27,473 bases of DNA, taken from Actinomycetota bacterium (lineage in GTDB: Bacteria; Actinomycetota; Thermoleophilia; Gaiellales; Gaiellaceae). Below the pieces are notes generated by a model, which saw only the letters and a list, made by a program, of their open reading frames with translations, did not search any database and had not been told where the DNA came from. Where the stretch lies: contig JAIBJP010000007.1 of NCBI GenBank assembly GCA_020029625.1, positions 1 through 27,473 of the forward strand. The letters run 5' to 3'. Below are positions 15,116-22,428 of the stretch, piece after piece. Numbering within the stretch: the first letter of the stretch is position 1; every line of letters begins with the position of its first letter. A program made the translations under genes and the position numbers.

Positions 15116-16345
15116 GACCCCGGCCGGGGGACTATCCGATCGGGGGGTACGGGCGTCGTAGCGCCTGAACGCTGGCAGAGCGATGGCGGCGAGCACGACG
15201 CCGACCACGCAGAGCACGCCTCCGGAGACGACCGAGGCGCGGACGCCTGCGAGCGACGCTACCACTCCGGCCTCGACGTTCCCCAAGAGCGGCCCGCTCG
15301 TATAGCTGATCTGCTCGATGCCCGCGAGCCGTCCGCGCAGCCGATCGGGGATCGTCTGGTTCCAGATCGTCATGCGGAAGATTCCACTGACCATGTCAGC
15401 TCCGCCCGCGACGACGAGCCCCGCTAGAGCGAGCGCCAGGTTGGGCGCGAGCCCGAAGCCGACGATCGCCGCCCCCCAAACCGCGGCGGCGATGATGATC
15501 GCCAGCCCATGGCGGTTGACCCGCCCCACCCACCCGCTCGTCACCGTCGCGAGCAGCGAGCCCACGGCGGGCGCCGCATAGAGGAGACCGAGCACGCCCG
15601 CTCCCCCGAACCCCTCCGCGATCGCCGGGAAGAGCGCCATCGGCATCCCGAAGAACATGGCGATGATGTCGACTCCGTAGGTCCCGATGAGCTCCTGCCG
15701 GCTTCGCGCGTACCGGACTCCCTCCGTGATGCTCTGGAGGCTCACCGGCGGAGCATCGGGTGGAGGCGGCACCGGACGCATGAACCAGAGGGCCACGAGC
15801 GAGAGGCCGAAGGTGGCCACGTCGACGGCATACGCCGCCGGAAGCCCGGCTCCCGCGATGATCACGCCCGCGAGAGCGGGCCCCGCGATCGAGCCAAGCG
15901 TACCGCGGAACCCTTCGAGCGCGGACGCCGCCGGAATCTCTTCCCGCATGACGAGCCGCGGGACGAGCGCGTCGAGGGACGGGCGCAGGATTCCGTAGAG
16001 GGCCGCGAGAACCGGGGCCACGGCGAAGAGCACCCAGACACGTGGCTCCGGGAGCAGCGAGTTCAAGAGCAGCACTCCGATGGCGAGTCCGGAGCCGAGC
16101 TCGGCGAGCTGAACCATGCGGCGGCGGTCGAAGGCGTCCGAGAGCGCCCCGCCGACGAATGCCATCACCATGAGAGGGAGGAACTCGGCGAGGCTGAGGA
16201 GGCCGACCGCCAGCGTGGAGTGCGTCAGCTGGAAGGTCTGGTACGGGATAGCGACGAAGGTGACTTCGGACCCGAAGAAGGAGAGCGCTTGCCCCGTGAA
16301 GAGCAGGCGGAAGTCGCGATGACGGCGGAGCGGGCCGACGTCCAT
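15110..16345 (-). CDS. MFS transporter (MFS_3/EntS-like exporter)
   Basis: A 411-residue, twelve-helix major facilitator. It opens with L-R-R-H-R-D-F-R-L-L-F-T-G-Q, the typical cytoplasmic lead-in of the MFS_3 group that includes enterobactin and macrolide exporters. The loop between helices 2 and 3 has G-G-A-L-S-D-A-F-D-R-R-R, the conserved MFS motif A. Export of a small molecule is likely, but the substrate cannot be inferred. The frame is open upstream to a TAG near 16485 but offers only a GTG at 16360 and no ribosome-binding site; I prefer the ATG at 16345 because the protein then begins at the conserved segment. The TAA stop overlaps the -35 element of the protease promoter 29 bp downstream. 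Confidence 0.85.
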   Translation of the reverse strand: MDVGPLRRHRDFRLLFTGQALSFFGSEVTFVAIPYQTFQLTHSTLAVGLLSLAEFLPLMVMAFVGGALSDAFDRRRMVQLAELGSGLAIGVLLLNSLLPEPRVWVLFAVAPVLAALYGILRPSLDALVPRLVMREEIPAASALEGFRGTLGSIAGPALAGVIIAGAGLPAAYAVDVATFGLSLVALWFMRPVPPPPDAPPVSLQSITEGVRYARSRQELIGTYGVDIIAMFFGMPMALFPAIAEGFGGAGVLGLLYAAPAVGSLLATVTSGWVGRVNRHGLAIIIAAAVWGAAIVGFGLAPNLALALAGLVVAGGADMVSGIFRMTIWNQTIPDRLRGRLAGIEQISYTSGPLLGNVEAGVVASLAGVRASVVSGGVLCVVGVVLAAIALPAFRRYDARTPRSDSPPAGVL

Positions 16346-16447
16346 CGCGGCGAGCCCCACCAGGCGGCGTACGCCAGCCGGCTCCTCGACGACCGGGACG
16401 GGCGGTGCGGGGCCGAGTCGCTCGGCCTCGTGAGGTGCGTCGAAAGG

Positions 16448-16472
16448 GCCTTCGGATTTGATCCTCGAAGGC
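16448..16472. terminator. Hairpin between the cupin and MFS genes
   Basis: The plus strand reads GCCTTC, GGAT, TTG, ATCC, TC, GAAGGC: a 6-bp outer and a 4-bp inner stem with a 2-base bulge and a 3-base loop. It lies 64 bp downstream of the cupin stop and about 100 bp upstream of the MFS start, both on the minus strand. There is no strong T-run, only TTT some 9 bases after the stem. It may end the cupin transcript or be a control site for the MFS gene. Nothing else is seen in the 190-bp gap from 16346 to 16535. Confidence 0.35.
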
Positions 16473-16535
16473 TAGGAGGAAGCTAGGACAAGGCCAGTAC
16501 GACGGTCGGGCTGGTGCCCCTTCCGGCAGGCGCGC

Positions 16536-17072
16536 TCACCAGTCGGGCAGGTCCCCTTCCCGGAAGCGGCGCTCGACCGCCTTCGGGAAGCGGGCATAGG
16601 CCTCTTCGGCAGACTTCGTTTCTCGTTCGACGCTCCCCCCGTGGCGCTGCGCCACTTCGGCGACGGGATAGATGACCTCGTCAGGCTCGTTTCGAGTTCC
16701 GACCGAGAGGATGAGACAAGGGCCCGAGCCCGCGCCGACGAACACATGCTCCGTCCAGGGCGGGCAGTGCACGAAGTCCCACGCCTTCAGCGGCCTCTCC
16801 TTGCCCTCGACGAGCAGCAAGCACTCCCCGGTCAGAACGAGGAAGTCCTCCTGGTTGTTCTCGCCGTGGTACATGCAGCTCGCATTGCCCGGCTCGAGCA
16901 CGCTGATGTTGATCCCGAACTCGGGGAAGCGGGCGTCGCCCTCGAAGCGCGAATACCTGCCGAAAGCGGCGTGCTCGAACCAGCGCGCCTCGCGCGTGTT
17001 GACGACGAACCAGCCTTCTCCTTCCGGGACGAGCCCGCTTTCCGTCTCCCTCAACTTGGCTTCCGGGACCAT
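16536..17072 (-). CDS. Cupin-domain protein
   Basis: A 178-residue single-cupin protein. The metal site is made of His69 and Glu71 (Y-H-G-E), Glu75 and His109 (T-E-H-V-F), in the usual two-motif cupin arrangement; the strand pattern L-V-L-T-G-E-C-L-L-L-V-E-G lies between them. Cupins of this size include isomerases, dioxygenases and sugar-binding proteins, and I cannot choose between them. A helical tail from about residue 150 follows the barrel. The ATG at 17072 is preferred because GAGAGGAG lies about 5 bp upstream; a longer open frame upstream runs through the divergent gene's control region. It is divergent from the ATP-grasp gene across 55 bp that contain an inverted repeat, so the pair may be co-regulated. 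Confidence 0.8.
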   Translation of the reverse strand: MVPEAKLRETESGLVPEGEGWFVVNTREARWFEHAAFGRYSRFEGDARFPEFGINISVLEPGNASCMYHGENNQEDFLVLTGECLLLVEGKERPLKAWDFVHCPPWTEHVFVGAGSGPCLILSVGTRNEPDEVIYPVAEVAQRHGGSVERETKSAEEAYARFPKAVERRFREGDLPDW

Positions 17073-17089
17073 CGCGCTCCTCTCGTTTC

Positions 17090-17117
17090 GATTCGGTGCA
17101 GCGTAGACTCCCGAATC
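17090..17117. promoter_or_regulatory. Dyad symmetry in the cupin/ATP-grasp divergent spacer
   Basis: GATTCGG (17090-17096) and CCGAATC (17111-17117) are perfect 7-bp inverted arms with centres 21 bp apart, that is, about two helical turns. This is the geometry expected of a dimeric regulator binding one face of the DNA. The element sits within the 55-bp gap between divergent ATG codons. TAGACT at 17104-17109, inside the dyad, could be the -10 element of the ATP-grasp gene, in which case binding would block it. Confidence 0.42.
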
Positions 17118-17127
17118 CGGATACCCG

Positions 17128-18372
17128 ATGGCGAAGCGGCACCTCATCGGCCTGCTGCTTGCGACCGAGGTGGACTGGCCGGCGGCGTTCGAGGCCATGA
17201 TCGGGCGGGTCGGCTCGGTTCGGTACGGGAGCGAGACACACGAGCTCGAGACCGAGCGGATCAAGAACGAGCCGTTCGACCTCCGCTACACGCCGCCCTA
17301 CTCGGTCGTGATCGACCGGCTCTCCTGGTGGTACGACCTCCCGCGCGAGTGGCTGAAGAAAGTCGCGCTGATGGACGACGTCTATCTGCTCAACAACCCC
17401 TTCACCTTCCAGGCGATGGAGAAGCACGCGGCGTACTGCGCGATGATGCGCCTCGGGCTGAAGGTTCCGGCCACCTGGCTGATCCCACACAAGCTGCCAC
17501 CCGACAACCCGCGCTACGTGCCCATGGCCGAGCGCTACAACCCGCACTTCGATCCCGCGGAGGTGGGCGAGGCGATCGGCTTCCCGCTCTTCATGAAGCC
17601 GTTCGACGGCGGCATGTGGGTGGGGGTTAGCCGCATCACGAGCGGCGAGGAGCTCCGCTTCGCCTACGACAACTCGGGCGAGCGGCTCATGCACCTCCAG
17701 GAGAGCATCGAGGACTTCGACGTCTTCACCCGCAGCCTCTCGATCGGGCCGCTGACCAAGGTGATGCGCTTCGACCCGGCGGCCCACGGCAATTACCGCT
17801 ACGTGCTCGAGCGCGGCTTCCTCAGCAGGGAGCTCGAACAGGAGGTTGCGACGATCAGCCGCCTGGTGAACGCGTTCTTCCGCTGGGAGTTCAACTCCTC
17901 CGAGGTGATCGTCAAGAACGGCCAGGCCCACCCCATCGACTACGCGAACGCCTCGCCGGACATCGCCCTGGCCAGCCTCCACTACTACTTCCCGTGGGCG
18001 ATCAAGTCGCTCGTCGCGTGGTGTGCCTTCTGCGCGGTCACCGGGCGGCGGATGCGCATCAACCAGAACACGCGGGATTATTTCGCGGTCGGCGACGACA
18101 ATGAGCTTCCGTACGAGGAGAAGCTCGACCGCTACGCGAGGCTGGCCGACGCGTACTTCCAAACGAAGGAGTTCGAGGAGTTTCGGGCCACGGCCCTCCC
18201 CGACCTGGACGAGCTGCTGGTGGACTACATCGAGAGCCCGGAGTTCGACTCGGTGCTCGTCTCGTCCATGCGGGCCGAGGTGGAGGAGGAGCGCCAGGAG
18301 GAGATGATCGAGCGGTCGCGCTCCGCCGTCGCCTGCTGGGTGGCCGACGAGCGGGCGGCCGCGAAAACCTAG
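17128..18372 (+). CDS. ATP-grasp enzyme of unknown substrate
   Basis: A 414-residue soluble protein with the order of motifs of an ATP-grasp ligase. Lys99 lies in M-E-K-H-A-A-Y-C, which is followed by L-K-V-P-A-T-W. The nucleotide-binding Lys157 is in F-P-L-F-M-K-P-F-D-G-G-M-W-V-G-V, a glycine-rich flap. An acidic hinge is seen at L-Q-E-S-I-E (190-195). The metal-binding region is W-E-F-N (Glu254, Asn256) with P-I-D-Y-A-N-A (Asp271). ATP-grasp enzymes activate a carboxylate as an acyl phosphate and join it to an amine or thiol. No carrier protein or peptide precursor is encoded nearby, so the product is unknown. The N-terminal 90 residues resemble a pre-ATP-grasp Rossmann domain. The C-terminal 130 residues are helical and charged. 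The divergent neighbour is a cupin; the convergent neighbour is a methyltransferase 28 bp away. Confidence 0.78.
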   Translation: MAKRHLIGLLLATEVDWPAAFEAMIGRVGSVRYGSETHELETERIKNEPFDLRYTPPYSVVIDRLSWWYDLPREWLKKVALMDDVYLLNNPFTFQAMEKHAAYCAMMRLGLKVPATWLIPHKLPPDNPRYVPMAERYNPHFDPAEVGEAIGFPLFMKPFDGGMWVGVSRITSGEELRFAYDNSGERLMHLQESIEDFDVFTRSLSIGPLTKVMRFDPAAHGNYRYVLERGFLSRELEQEVATISRLVNAFFRWEFNSSEVIVKNGQAHPIDYANASPDIALASLHYYFPWAIKSLVAWCAFCAVTGRRMRINQNTRDYFAVGDDNELPYEEKLDRYARLADAYFQTKEFEEFRATALPDLDELLVDYIESPEFDSVLVSSMRAEVEEERQEEMIERSRSAVACWVADERAAAKT

Positions 18373-18400
18373 CCGGACGGCCTTGCGGAAGCCGCTGGTA

Positions 18401-19081
18401 CTAAAGCTCGCGTCCCGCGAAAACGACTCGCTCAGCCCTACGTGCGACGTAGATCCGCGAGCGTGCAAGGATGGAGTTCGTCGAGAGCAATCGCGCCGTC
18501 TTCGGTATCTGCACGGAGGTCCCGAGCCTCCTTTCGAGCCGCAAGCCGGCAAGCGCCAGCAGGTTCCCTATCACCGGAGTCGTGAAGCCGTTGAGGTGCC
18601 CCTCAGGATCGGGCCAGCGAAACAGCTCTCTGTAGATCTCGACCCAGCTGTACGGATTCGGAACGGACAACACAGCCCGCCCCTCCGGCTTGAGGCCACG
18701 ACGGATCTCGGCAAGCAAGGAGATCGGTGTCGGGAGGTGCTCGAGGAGTTCCAGGCAGATGACACAGTCGTACTCCTGGTCATTGATTGGCAGGGGCTTC
18801 GAAGCGTCGGCCAGGCGAACGTCGAGCCCCAACTCAGTCGCCTTTCGGACATTCTCCTCGCTGAGGTCGAGCCCGGTGTAGTCGATCTCGAGGCCCATGC
18901 CGCGAGCGCACTGGCCGAAGCCTCCCCACTTCGCTCCGATGTCGAGCACACGCTCTCCGGCCGAGAGGTTAGCCGCGCGAAGCGCCTTCCGGAACCGAAG
19001 CGCCCCCTCTTTGTCGATCTCGGGCTCTTCCCTCGCACGGAGCTCGTAGAAGGTCTTCAGCCGCGCCTCCGGGCTCGCCAT
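18401..19081 (-). CDS. Class I SAM-dependent methyltransferase
   Basis: A 226-residue Rossmann-fold methyltransferase. Motif I is V-L-D-I-G-A-K-W-G-G-F-G (45-56), which binds S-adenosylmethionine. The acidic residue at the end of strand 2 is in G-L-D-L-S (Asp72). D-A is at 92-93, and the post-motif C-L-E-L-L-E-H-L (109-116) matches the methyltransferase 11/23 families. The N-terminal R-F-R-K-A-L and the C-terminal G-F-T-T-P region resemble ubiquinone/menaquinone or sugar O-methyltransferases, but the substrate is not assignable. The second residue of motif I's GxGxG is replaced (G-A-K-W-G), which is common. The ATG at 19081 is preceded at exactly the leaderless distance by TAAGCT, so it probably has its own promoter. 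It is convergent with the ATP-grasp gene. Confidence 0.85.
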   Translation of the reverse strand: MASPEARLKTFYELRAREEPEIDKEGALRFRKALRAANLSAGERVLDIGAKWGGFGQCARGMGLEIDYTGLDLSEENVRKATELGLDVRLADASKPLPINDQEYDCVICLELLEHLPTPISLLAEIRRGLKPEGRAVLSVPNPYSWVEIYRELFRWPDPEGHLNGFTTPVIGNLLALAGLRLERRLGTSVQIPKTARLLSTNSILARSRIYVARRAERVVFAGREL

Positions 19082-19087
19082 TTAGCG

Positions 19088-19093
19088 AGCTTA
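19088..19093 (-). promoter_or_regulatory. -10 element for a leaderless methyltransferase mRNA
   Basis: On the minus strand TAAGCT ends 6 bp before the ATG at 19079-19081, placing its last T at -7 if transcription starts at the A of ATG. No ribosome-binding site is present. Leaderless genes with a TAnnnT box at this position are common in actinobacteria. No convincing -35 hexamer was seen. Confidence 0.45.
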
Positions 19094-19168
19094 ACGGTGA
19101 CACCGGAGGAGCGCTGCGAGCGGCGACAACTCCTCTGCCGGGAGATGTCCGGCGCGGAAGCTCGAGGT

Positions 19169-19205
19169 GGAGAAACGGACCGTTGCGCAAACCGCGCCGT
19201 TCTCC
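19169..19205. terminator. Hairpin downstream of the lipase gene
   Basis: GGAGAAACGG (19169-19178) pairs with CCGTTCTCC (19197-19205) over nine base pairs with one bulged A, closing an 18-base loop that is itself G+C-rich. On the minus strand it lies about 40 bases after the lipase stop (19244) and before the methyltransferase start. There is no clear T-run, so it may be a weak or factor-assisted terminator. Nothing else is visible in the 162-bp gap. Confidence 0.33.
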
Positions 19206-19243
19206 CGCCGGGGCTGGCGGTCACCCGAATCGGAGCTGGCGAC

Positions 19244-20512
19244 CTACGCCGGGCAGTGAGAGCGCGGACGCCCGAGGTCGGCGAGCAGTCGCTCGAGCAC
19301 CCCCGGGGCGCTCGGTAGCGCGAAGTGATCGACGCCGGGGTTGTCGGTGAGGCTGAAGTGGAAGCACGGCATCGCGTCCCAGACGCCGACGGCGTCGTTC
19401 GTGAGGTCCTCCTGGTTGATATCGCCGTCGCGCGTGAAGAAGGTGTTGGAGTCGTCCACGACCTGACCGACCGAGAGGTCGTCCAGACCGATCCCGACGA
19501 CGGTCTCGATTCCGGAGCCCTTCTCCGCGTAGACATCCACATTCGGGAACGCCGAGGGGTCGGCGAAGTCCACGAACCCGATGTAGTAGTCCGCGATCGG
19601 CTTTGCCCACGACAGACCGGCGTCGTCGAGGAGTTCTCGGTAGTCCTCGGGCGTGTAGGTCTCGCCGGTGGAGAAGTCCTCCACTACCGTCTCCTGGTCG
19701 CCGAAGATGCGCGGGTCTGAGGCGCTCATGTAGCTCGACGGGTTCCTGAGCATCATCTCGGCGCCGCTCAGGGCGCTCTCCGGCGTCGTCGGAAGCGTGA
19801 AGTCGCGGACGTCGAGGCCGGTGAAGAAGAGTGGGTACAGGATTCCCTGCCCCGGGAAGTTGCCGGCGAACGGCGTGAACCCGTGGATGTACTTGTCCTT
19901 CCACCTCTGGGAGGTGTGGGTGAGGAGGTACTGGATGTAGAGGGGACCGTTCGAGTGGCCGACGACGTGGACGGGCTGGTTGCCGTTGTCACGGTAGGTG
20001 TCCTCGATCAGCCCCTTGGCCCGGTTGAGGAAGTTCCGCATGTCGGGCGTGAGCCGCGAGTCGTAGCCCGCGACCCGGATGTCCCTGTCGCGAACGTAGC
20101 CGGCCTCCTCGAGCGCCTCGTACATGGGCTCGTAGAAGGGGGCGCTCTCGGTCTTCCCGTATTTCTCGATCCGGACGTCCACGCCCCTCTGGTCGCTGAA
20201 GCGCTGGGGCATCGGCTTCGCCGGGTTGGCCTGGTAGCGCATTGTCAGGAGCTTCTGCTGGCAGACCAGCGAGAAGGCGCTCGACTCGTCGTTCAGGAAG
20301 AAGACACGGAAGGAGCCGGAGCTCGGGCACTCGGGCGCCACCGTCTGCTGGTGAACGGTGATCTTCAGCGTGGTGAAGAAGTACGCCGGGAACATCACCA
20401 CCGGCGTGCGCGCGCTCGTGTTCGCGCGTTCTAGCGAAGCCTTCGCCGCTGAGGGGGCGAACAGGACCGCGGCGACAGCGATCCCTATGAGCACGCCCAG
20501 AAGCTTCCTCAT
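19244..20512 (-). CDS. Secreted LCAT-like lipase/acyltransferase
   Basis: A 422-residue exported alpha/beta hydrolase. The signal peptide has M-R-K, a hydrophobic core and A-K-A near residue 25. The nucleophile elbow is G-H-S-N-G with Ser187, preceded by strand V-H-V-V. The acid is probably Asp362 or Asp364 in T-R-D-G-D, and the base His396 in G-V-D-H-F-A-L. The opening V-V-M-F-P-A-Y, the Y-E-P-M-Y-E-A-L-E-E-A-G-Y segment and the late D-G-D resemble the lecithin:cholesterol acyltransferase family, which cleaves the sn-2 acyl group of phospholipids and may transfer it. Six cysteines are present as far as I can count, some possibly paired outside the cell. The ATG at 20512 has GGGAGGA about 4 bp upstream and a good promoter 25-53 bp upstream. 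It lies downstream of the YCII gene but is probably transcribed alone. Confidence 0.8.
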   Translation of the reverse strand: MRKLLGVLIGIAVAAVLFAPSAAKASLERANTSARTPVVMFPAYFFTTLKITVHQQTVAPECPSSGSFRVFFLNDESSAFSLVCQQKLLTMRYQANPAKPMPQRFSDQRGVDVRIEKYGKTESAPFYEPMYEALEEAGYVRDRDIRVAGYDSRLTPDMRNFLNRAKGLIEDTYRDNGNQPVHVVGHSNGPLYIQYLLTHTSQRWKDKYIHGFTPFAGNFPGQGILYPLFFTGLDVRDFTLPTTPESALSGAEMMLRNPSSYMSASDPRIFGDQETVVEDFSTGETYTPEDYRELLDDAGLSWAKPIADYYIGFVDFADPSAFPNVDVYAEKGSGIETVVGIGLDDLSVGQVVDDSNTFFTRDGDINQEDLTNDAVGVWDAMPCFHFSLTDNPGVDHFALPSAPGVLERLLADLGRPRSHCPA

Positions 20513-20536
20513 CCCGTCCTCCCGATGGATCGGGCG

Positions 20537-20565
20537 ACTCTACTCCCCGGCGTTGCGCTTTACAA
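20537..20565 (-). promoter_or_regulatory. Predicted promoter of the lipase gene
   Basis: On the minus strand TTGTAA (20560-20565), a 17-bp spacer, then TAGAGT (20537-20542). Transcription would begin near 20530, giving a leader of about 18 bases that includes the GGGAGGA ribosome-binding site. The -35 hexamer lies 7 bp beyond the YCII stop codon, so the lipase can be expressed independently of YCII. The hexamer and spacing match those before the protease gene. Confidence 0.55.
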
Positions 20566-20572
20566 GTTGAAG

Positions 20573-20869
20573 CTACTCCCTGCGAAGCCAGACCGACCAC
20601 GGCTCGATGCTCTTTGTGGCCAGCATATCTTCGCCCCATGGATCCTCCGCCAGACGTGAGCGAACCGCGGACTCGCTCTCGGCGTCGACGACCTGCAAGG
20701 TGTCCTCGCCGTCTCCTTCCCCGACCGGCCCTCCGAGGACAACGAACCCCTCGTCGACGAGCGCATCCATGAAAGCCGCGTGCTCGTCCCAGCCGGACTG
20801 CTCACGCCGCCGTCGCGAGTGGTCCCAGGCGGGGCCTTTCGCGCGCGTAACGAGGTAGTAGTCCGTCAC
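20573..20869 (-). CDS. YCII-family protein
   Basis: A 98-residue small protein of the YCII-related (DGPF-like) alpha+beta family. It shows the usual pattern: first strand Y-Y-L-V-T-R, the helix with His30 (D-E-H-A-A-F-M-D-A-L-V), then G-F-V-V-L-G-G-P-V, and D-T-L-Q-V-V-D-A before a helix ending L-A-E-D-P-W. Conserved His and Asp residues suggest a catalytic pocket, but family members have few known reactions. The GTG start at 20869 has only a weak ribosome-binding site. It is divergent from the cupin and ECF sigma factor genes across 113 bp; YCII genes are known companions of certain ECF sigma factors (the ECF42 group), which makes the position noteworthy. Confidence 0.82.
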   Translation of the reverse strand: MTDYYLVTRAKGPAWDHSRRRREQSGWDEHAAFMDALVDEGFVVLGGPVGEGDGEDTLQVVDAESESAVRSRLAEDPWGEDMLATKSIEPWSVWLRRE

Positions 20870-20982
20870 GGCCCCAGCGTACGCGACGCTCGAGAGCTAG
20901 AGAAGGAGACACCGACCGATGAGTTCGCGCCCAAGCTCGAGTCTTGATCGTCGAGACATGCGAAACCGGAAAGGAGTTCGAG

Positions 20983-21390
20983 ATGTCAGACGCAACGATC
21001 AAGCGGGTGGACGAGATGGAGACGTTCTACGAAGGTCTCGTCGTTCGGGCACGAGCGTCTCTCGGCGTCACCTCGTGGGGAATGCAGGTCTTCAACCTGC
21101 CCCCGAGCTTCGGCGACTACCCGAACCACCATCACGGTGATGGCCAGGGCGATCCTGGGCAGGAAGAGGTCTACATCCCACTTACGGGGTGGGCAACCCT
21201 TCATCTCAACGGAGAGGAGCGACGGCTGGAGCCCGGAACCTGGGCCCGTGTCGGGATCGCGCAGCTTCGGCGGATCGTCCCTGGGCCGCAAGGGTTCCAG
21301 TACATCGCCATCGGCGGCACGCCCGGAGCCGCATTCCTTCCACCTGCGTGGACGGAGCTCGGAGCCGCTCCGCCGTCCATGCCGGAGTAA
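20983..21390 (+). CDS. Cupin-domain protein, first gene of the sigma factor operon
   Basis: A 135-residue single-cupin protein. The metal-binding region is N-H-H-H-G-D-G (His49-51) followed by Glu61/Glu62 in G-Q-E-E-V-Y-I-P-L-T-G, then H-L-N-G-E and the hairpin L-E-P-G-T-W-A-R-V. Function is not assignable; it may bind a small ligand or a metal ion. The ATG at 20983 is chosen because GGAAAGGAG precedes it by 6 bp; upstream in-frame starts add residues that do not look conserved. The sigma factor gene begins 9 bp after its stop, so the two are almost certainly one operon, and the cupin may modulate or respond to that regulator (inference). Confidence 0.8.
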   Translation: MSDATIKRVDEMETFYEGLVVRARASLGVTSWGMQVFNLPPSFGDYPNHHHGDGQGDPGQEEVYIPLTGWATLHLNGEERRLEPGTWARVGIAQLRRIVPGPQGFQYIAIGGTPGAAFLPPAWTELGAAPPSMPE

Positions 21391-21399
21391 CCTCGACCC

Positions 21400-22428
21400 A
21401 TGACGGCGGCGACCGGATCGCGCGGCGGCCTGGCTGAAGAAGCCCTCTTGGTCGCCGCGCAGGCCGGCGACGAGGCTGCGTTCAAGAGCCTTACCGAGCC
21501 GTACGCCCGAGAGCTGCACGTTCATTGCTACCGCATGCTGGGCTCAATTCACGACGCCGAAGACGCGTTGCAGGAGACGCTACTGCGGGCCTGGCGTCAT
21601 CTCGGGACATTTGGGGGTCGAAGCTCATTCCGGGCCTGGCTGTACCGCATCGCCACCAACGTCTGCCTCACCATGGCGGTGCGGCGCCGAAGTGCTCCGC
21701 GGGCGGCCGCAGCCCCCTTCGCTCTCCCGCCCGAGGAGCTCGTACTCTCGCCGTACCCGGACGGCCTGCTCGAGGACGTTCCTGAGGACGTGGCCGGCCC
21801 GGGTGCCGTCTACGATGGCAAGGAAAGCGTCCAGCTCGCCTTCTTGGCGGCAATCCAGACCCTCCCCCCACGCCAGCGAGCGGTGCTCCTCTTGCGTGAC
21901 GTGCTCGGTTGGTCGGCGCGCGAAGTCGGTGAGCTTCTGGAAACGAGCACGGCGGGCGTCCACAGCGCGCTGCAGCGGGCGCGGGCGACCTTAGAGCGGC
22001 TCCGCATGGAGGGAAGCCTTCGTTTCGAGCTCGTCGAGCCGCCCGACGACGTCCAACAGTCGCTCCTGAGGCGCTACGTGGAGGCCTGGGAGGCCGTGGA
22101 CATGGAAGGGCTCGTCGCGCTTCTCCGAGAAGACGCCGTGATGACAATGCCACCGTCCCCGGCCGTGTTCCGCGGAAGTCGGGCGATCGCAGAGTTTTTC
22201 GTCACCGTCCCGGCGGACGGAAGGCTCCACGAGATTCCGCTCCTTCCCACCCGAGCCAACGGCCAGCCCGCGCTAGCAGCGTACCTCTGGAACGGTGCTG
22301 CGCGAGTCTACGAGCCGTACGGGCTCATGGTCTTCACCTTCGAGCGGAACTCCATCGTCGAAATAACAGGTTTTGCGGATCCCGCCCTCTTTCCCCTCTT
22401 CGGCCTGCCGGGCGAGCTGCCGGCCTAG
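21400..22428 (+). CDS. ECF sigma factor with SnoaL-like C-terminal domain (SigG-like)
   Basis: A 342-residue extracytoplasmic-function sigma factor. Region 2 (about 25-95) contains Y-R-M-L-G-S, D-A-E-D-A-L-Q-E-T-L-L-R-A-W and F-R-A-W-L-Y-R-I-A-T-N-V-C. Region 4 (about 145-200) has L-P-P-R-Q-R-A-V-L-L-L-R-D-V-L-G-W-S, then the helix-turn-helix A-G-V-H-S-A-L-Q-R-A-R. The linker contains P-Y-P-D-G-L-L, a hallmark of the group that includes mycobacterial SigG. A SnoaL/NTF2-like domain fills about 215-335; in such sigma factors it replaces an anti-sigma factor and controls activity in cis. No separate anti-sigma gene is visible. It follows the cupin gene by 9 bp. The stop overlaps that of the convergent methyltransferase by 4 bp. 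The likely role is an environmental or stress response; the signal is unknown. Confidence 0.88.
   Translation: MTAATGSRGGLAEEALLVAAQAGDEAAFKSLTEPYARELHVHCYRMLGSIHDAEDALQETLLRAWRHLGTFGGRSSFRAWLYRIATNVCLTMAVRRRSAPRAAAAPFALPPEELVLSPYPDGLLEDVPEDVAGPGAVYDGKESVQLAFLAAIQTLPPRQRAVLLLRDVLGWSAREVGELLETSTAGVHSALQRARATLERLRMEGSLRFELVEPPDDVQQSLLRRYVEAWEAVDMEGLVALLREDAVMTMPPSPAVFRGSRAIAEFFVTVPADGRLHEIPLLPTRANGQPALAAYLWNGAARVYEPYGLMVFTFERNSIVEITGFADPALFPLFGLPGELPA

Noticed and set aside
16681..18552. 623-codon minus-strand open frame opposite the ATP-grasp gene
   Set aside because: Translation has no domain; its left part runs through the cupin gene in another frame. The ATP-grasp motifs on the plus strand are convincing.
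20919..21140. 73-codon plus-strand frame with a good ribosome-binding site (GAAGGAG) overlapping the cupin start
   Set aside because: Arg/Ser-rich sequence without family resemblance; most of it lies inside the cupin gene. At best the first codons could be a leader peptide, but nothing supports this beyond the ribosome-binding site.
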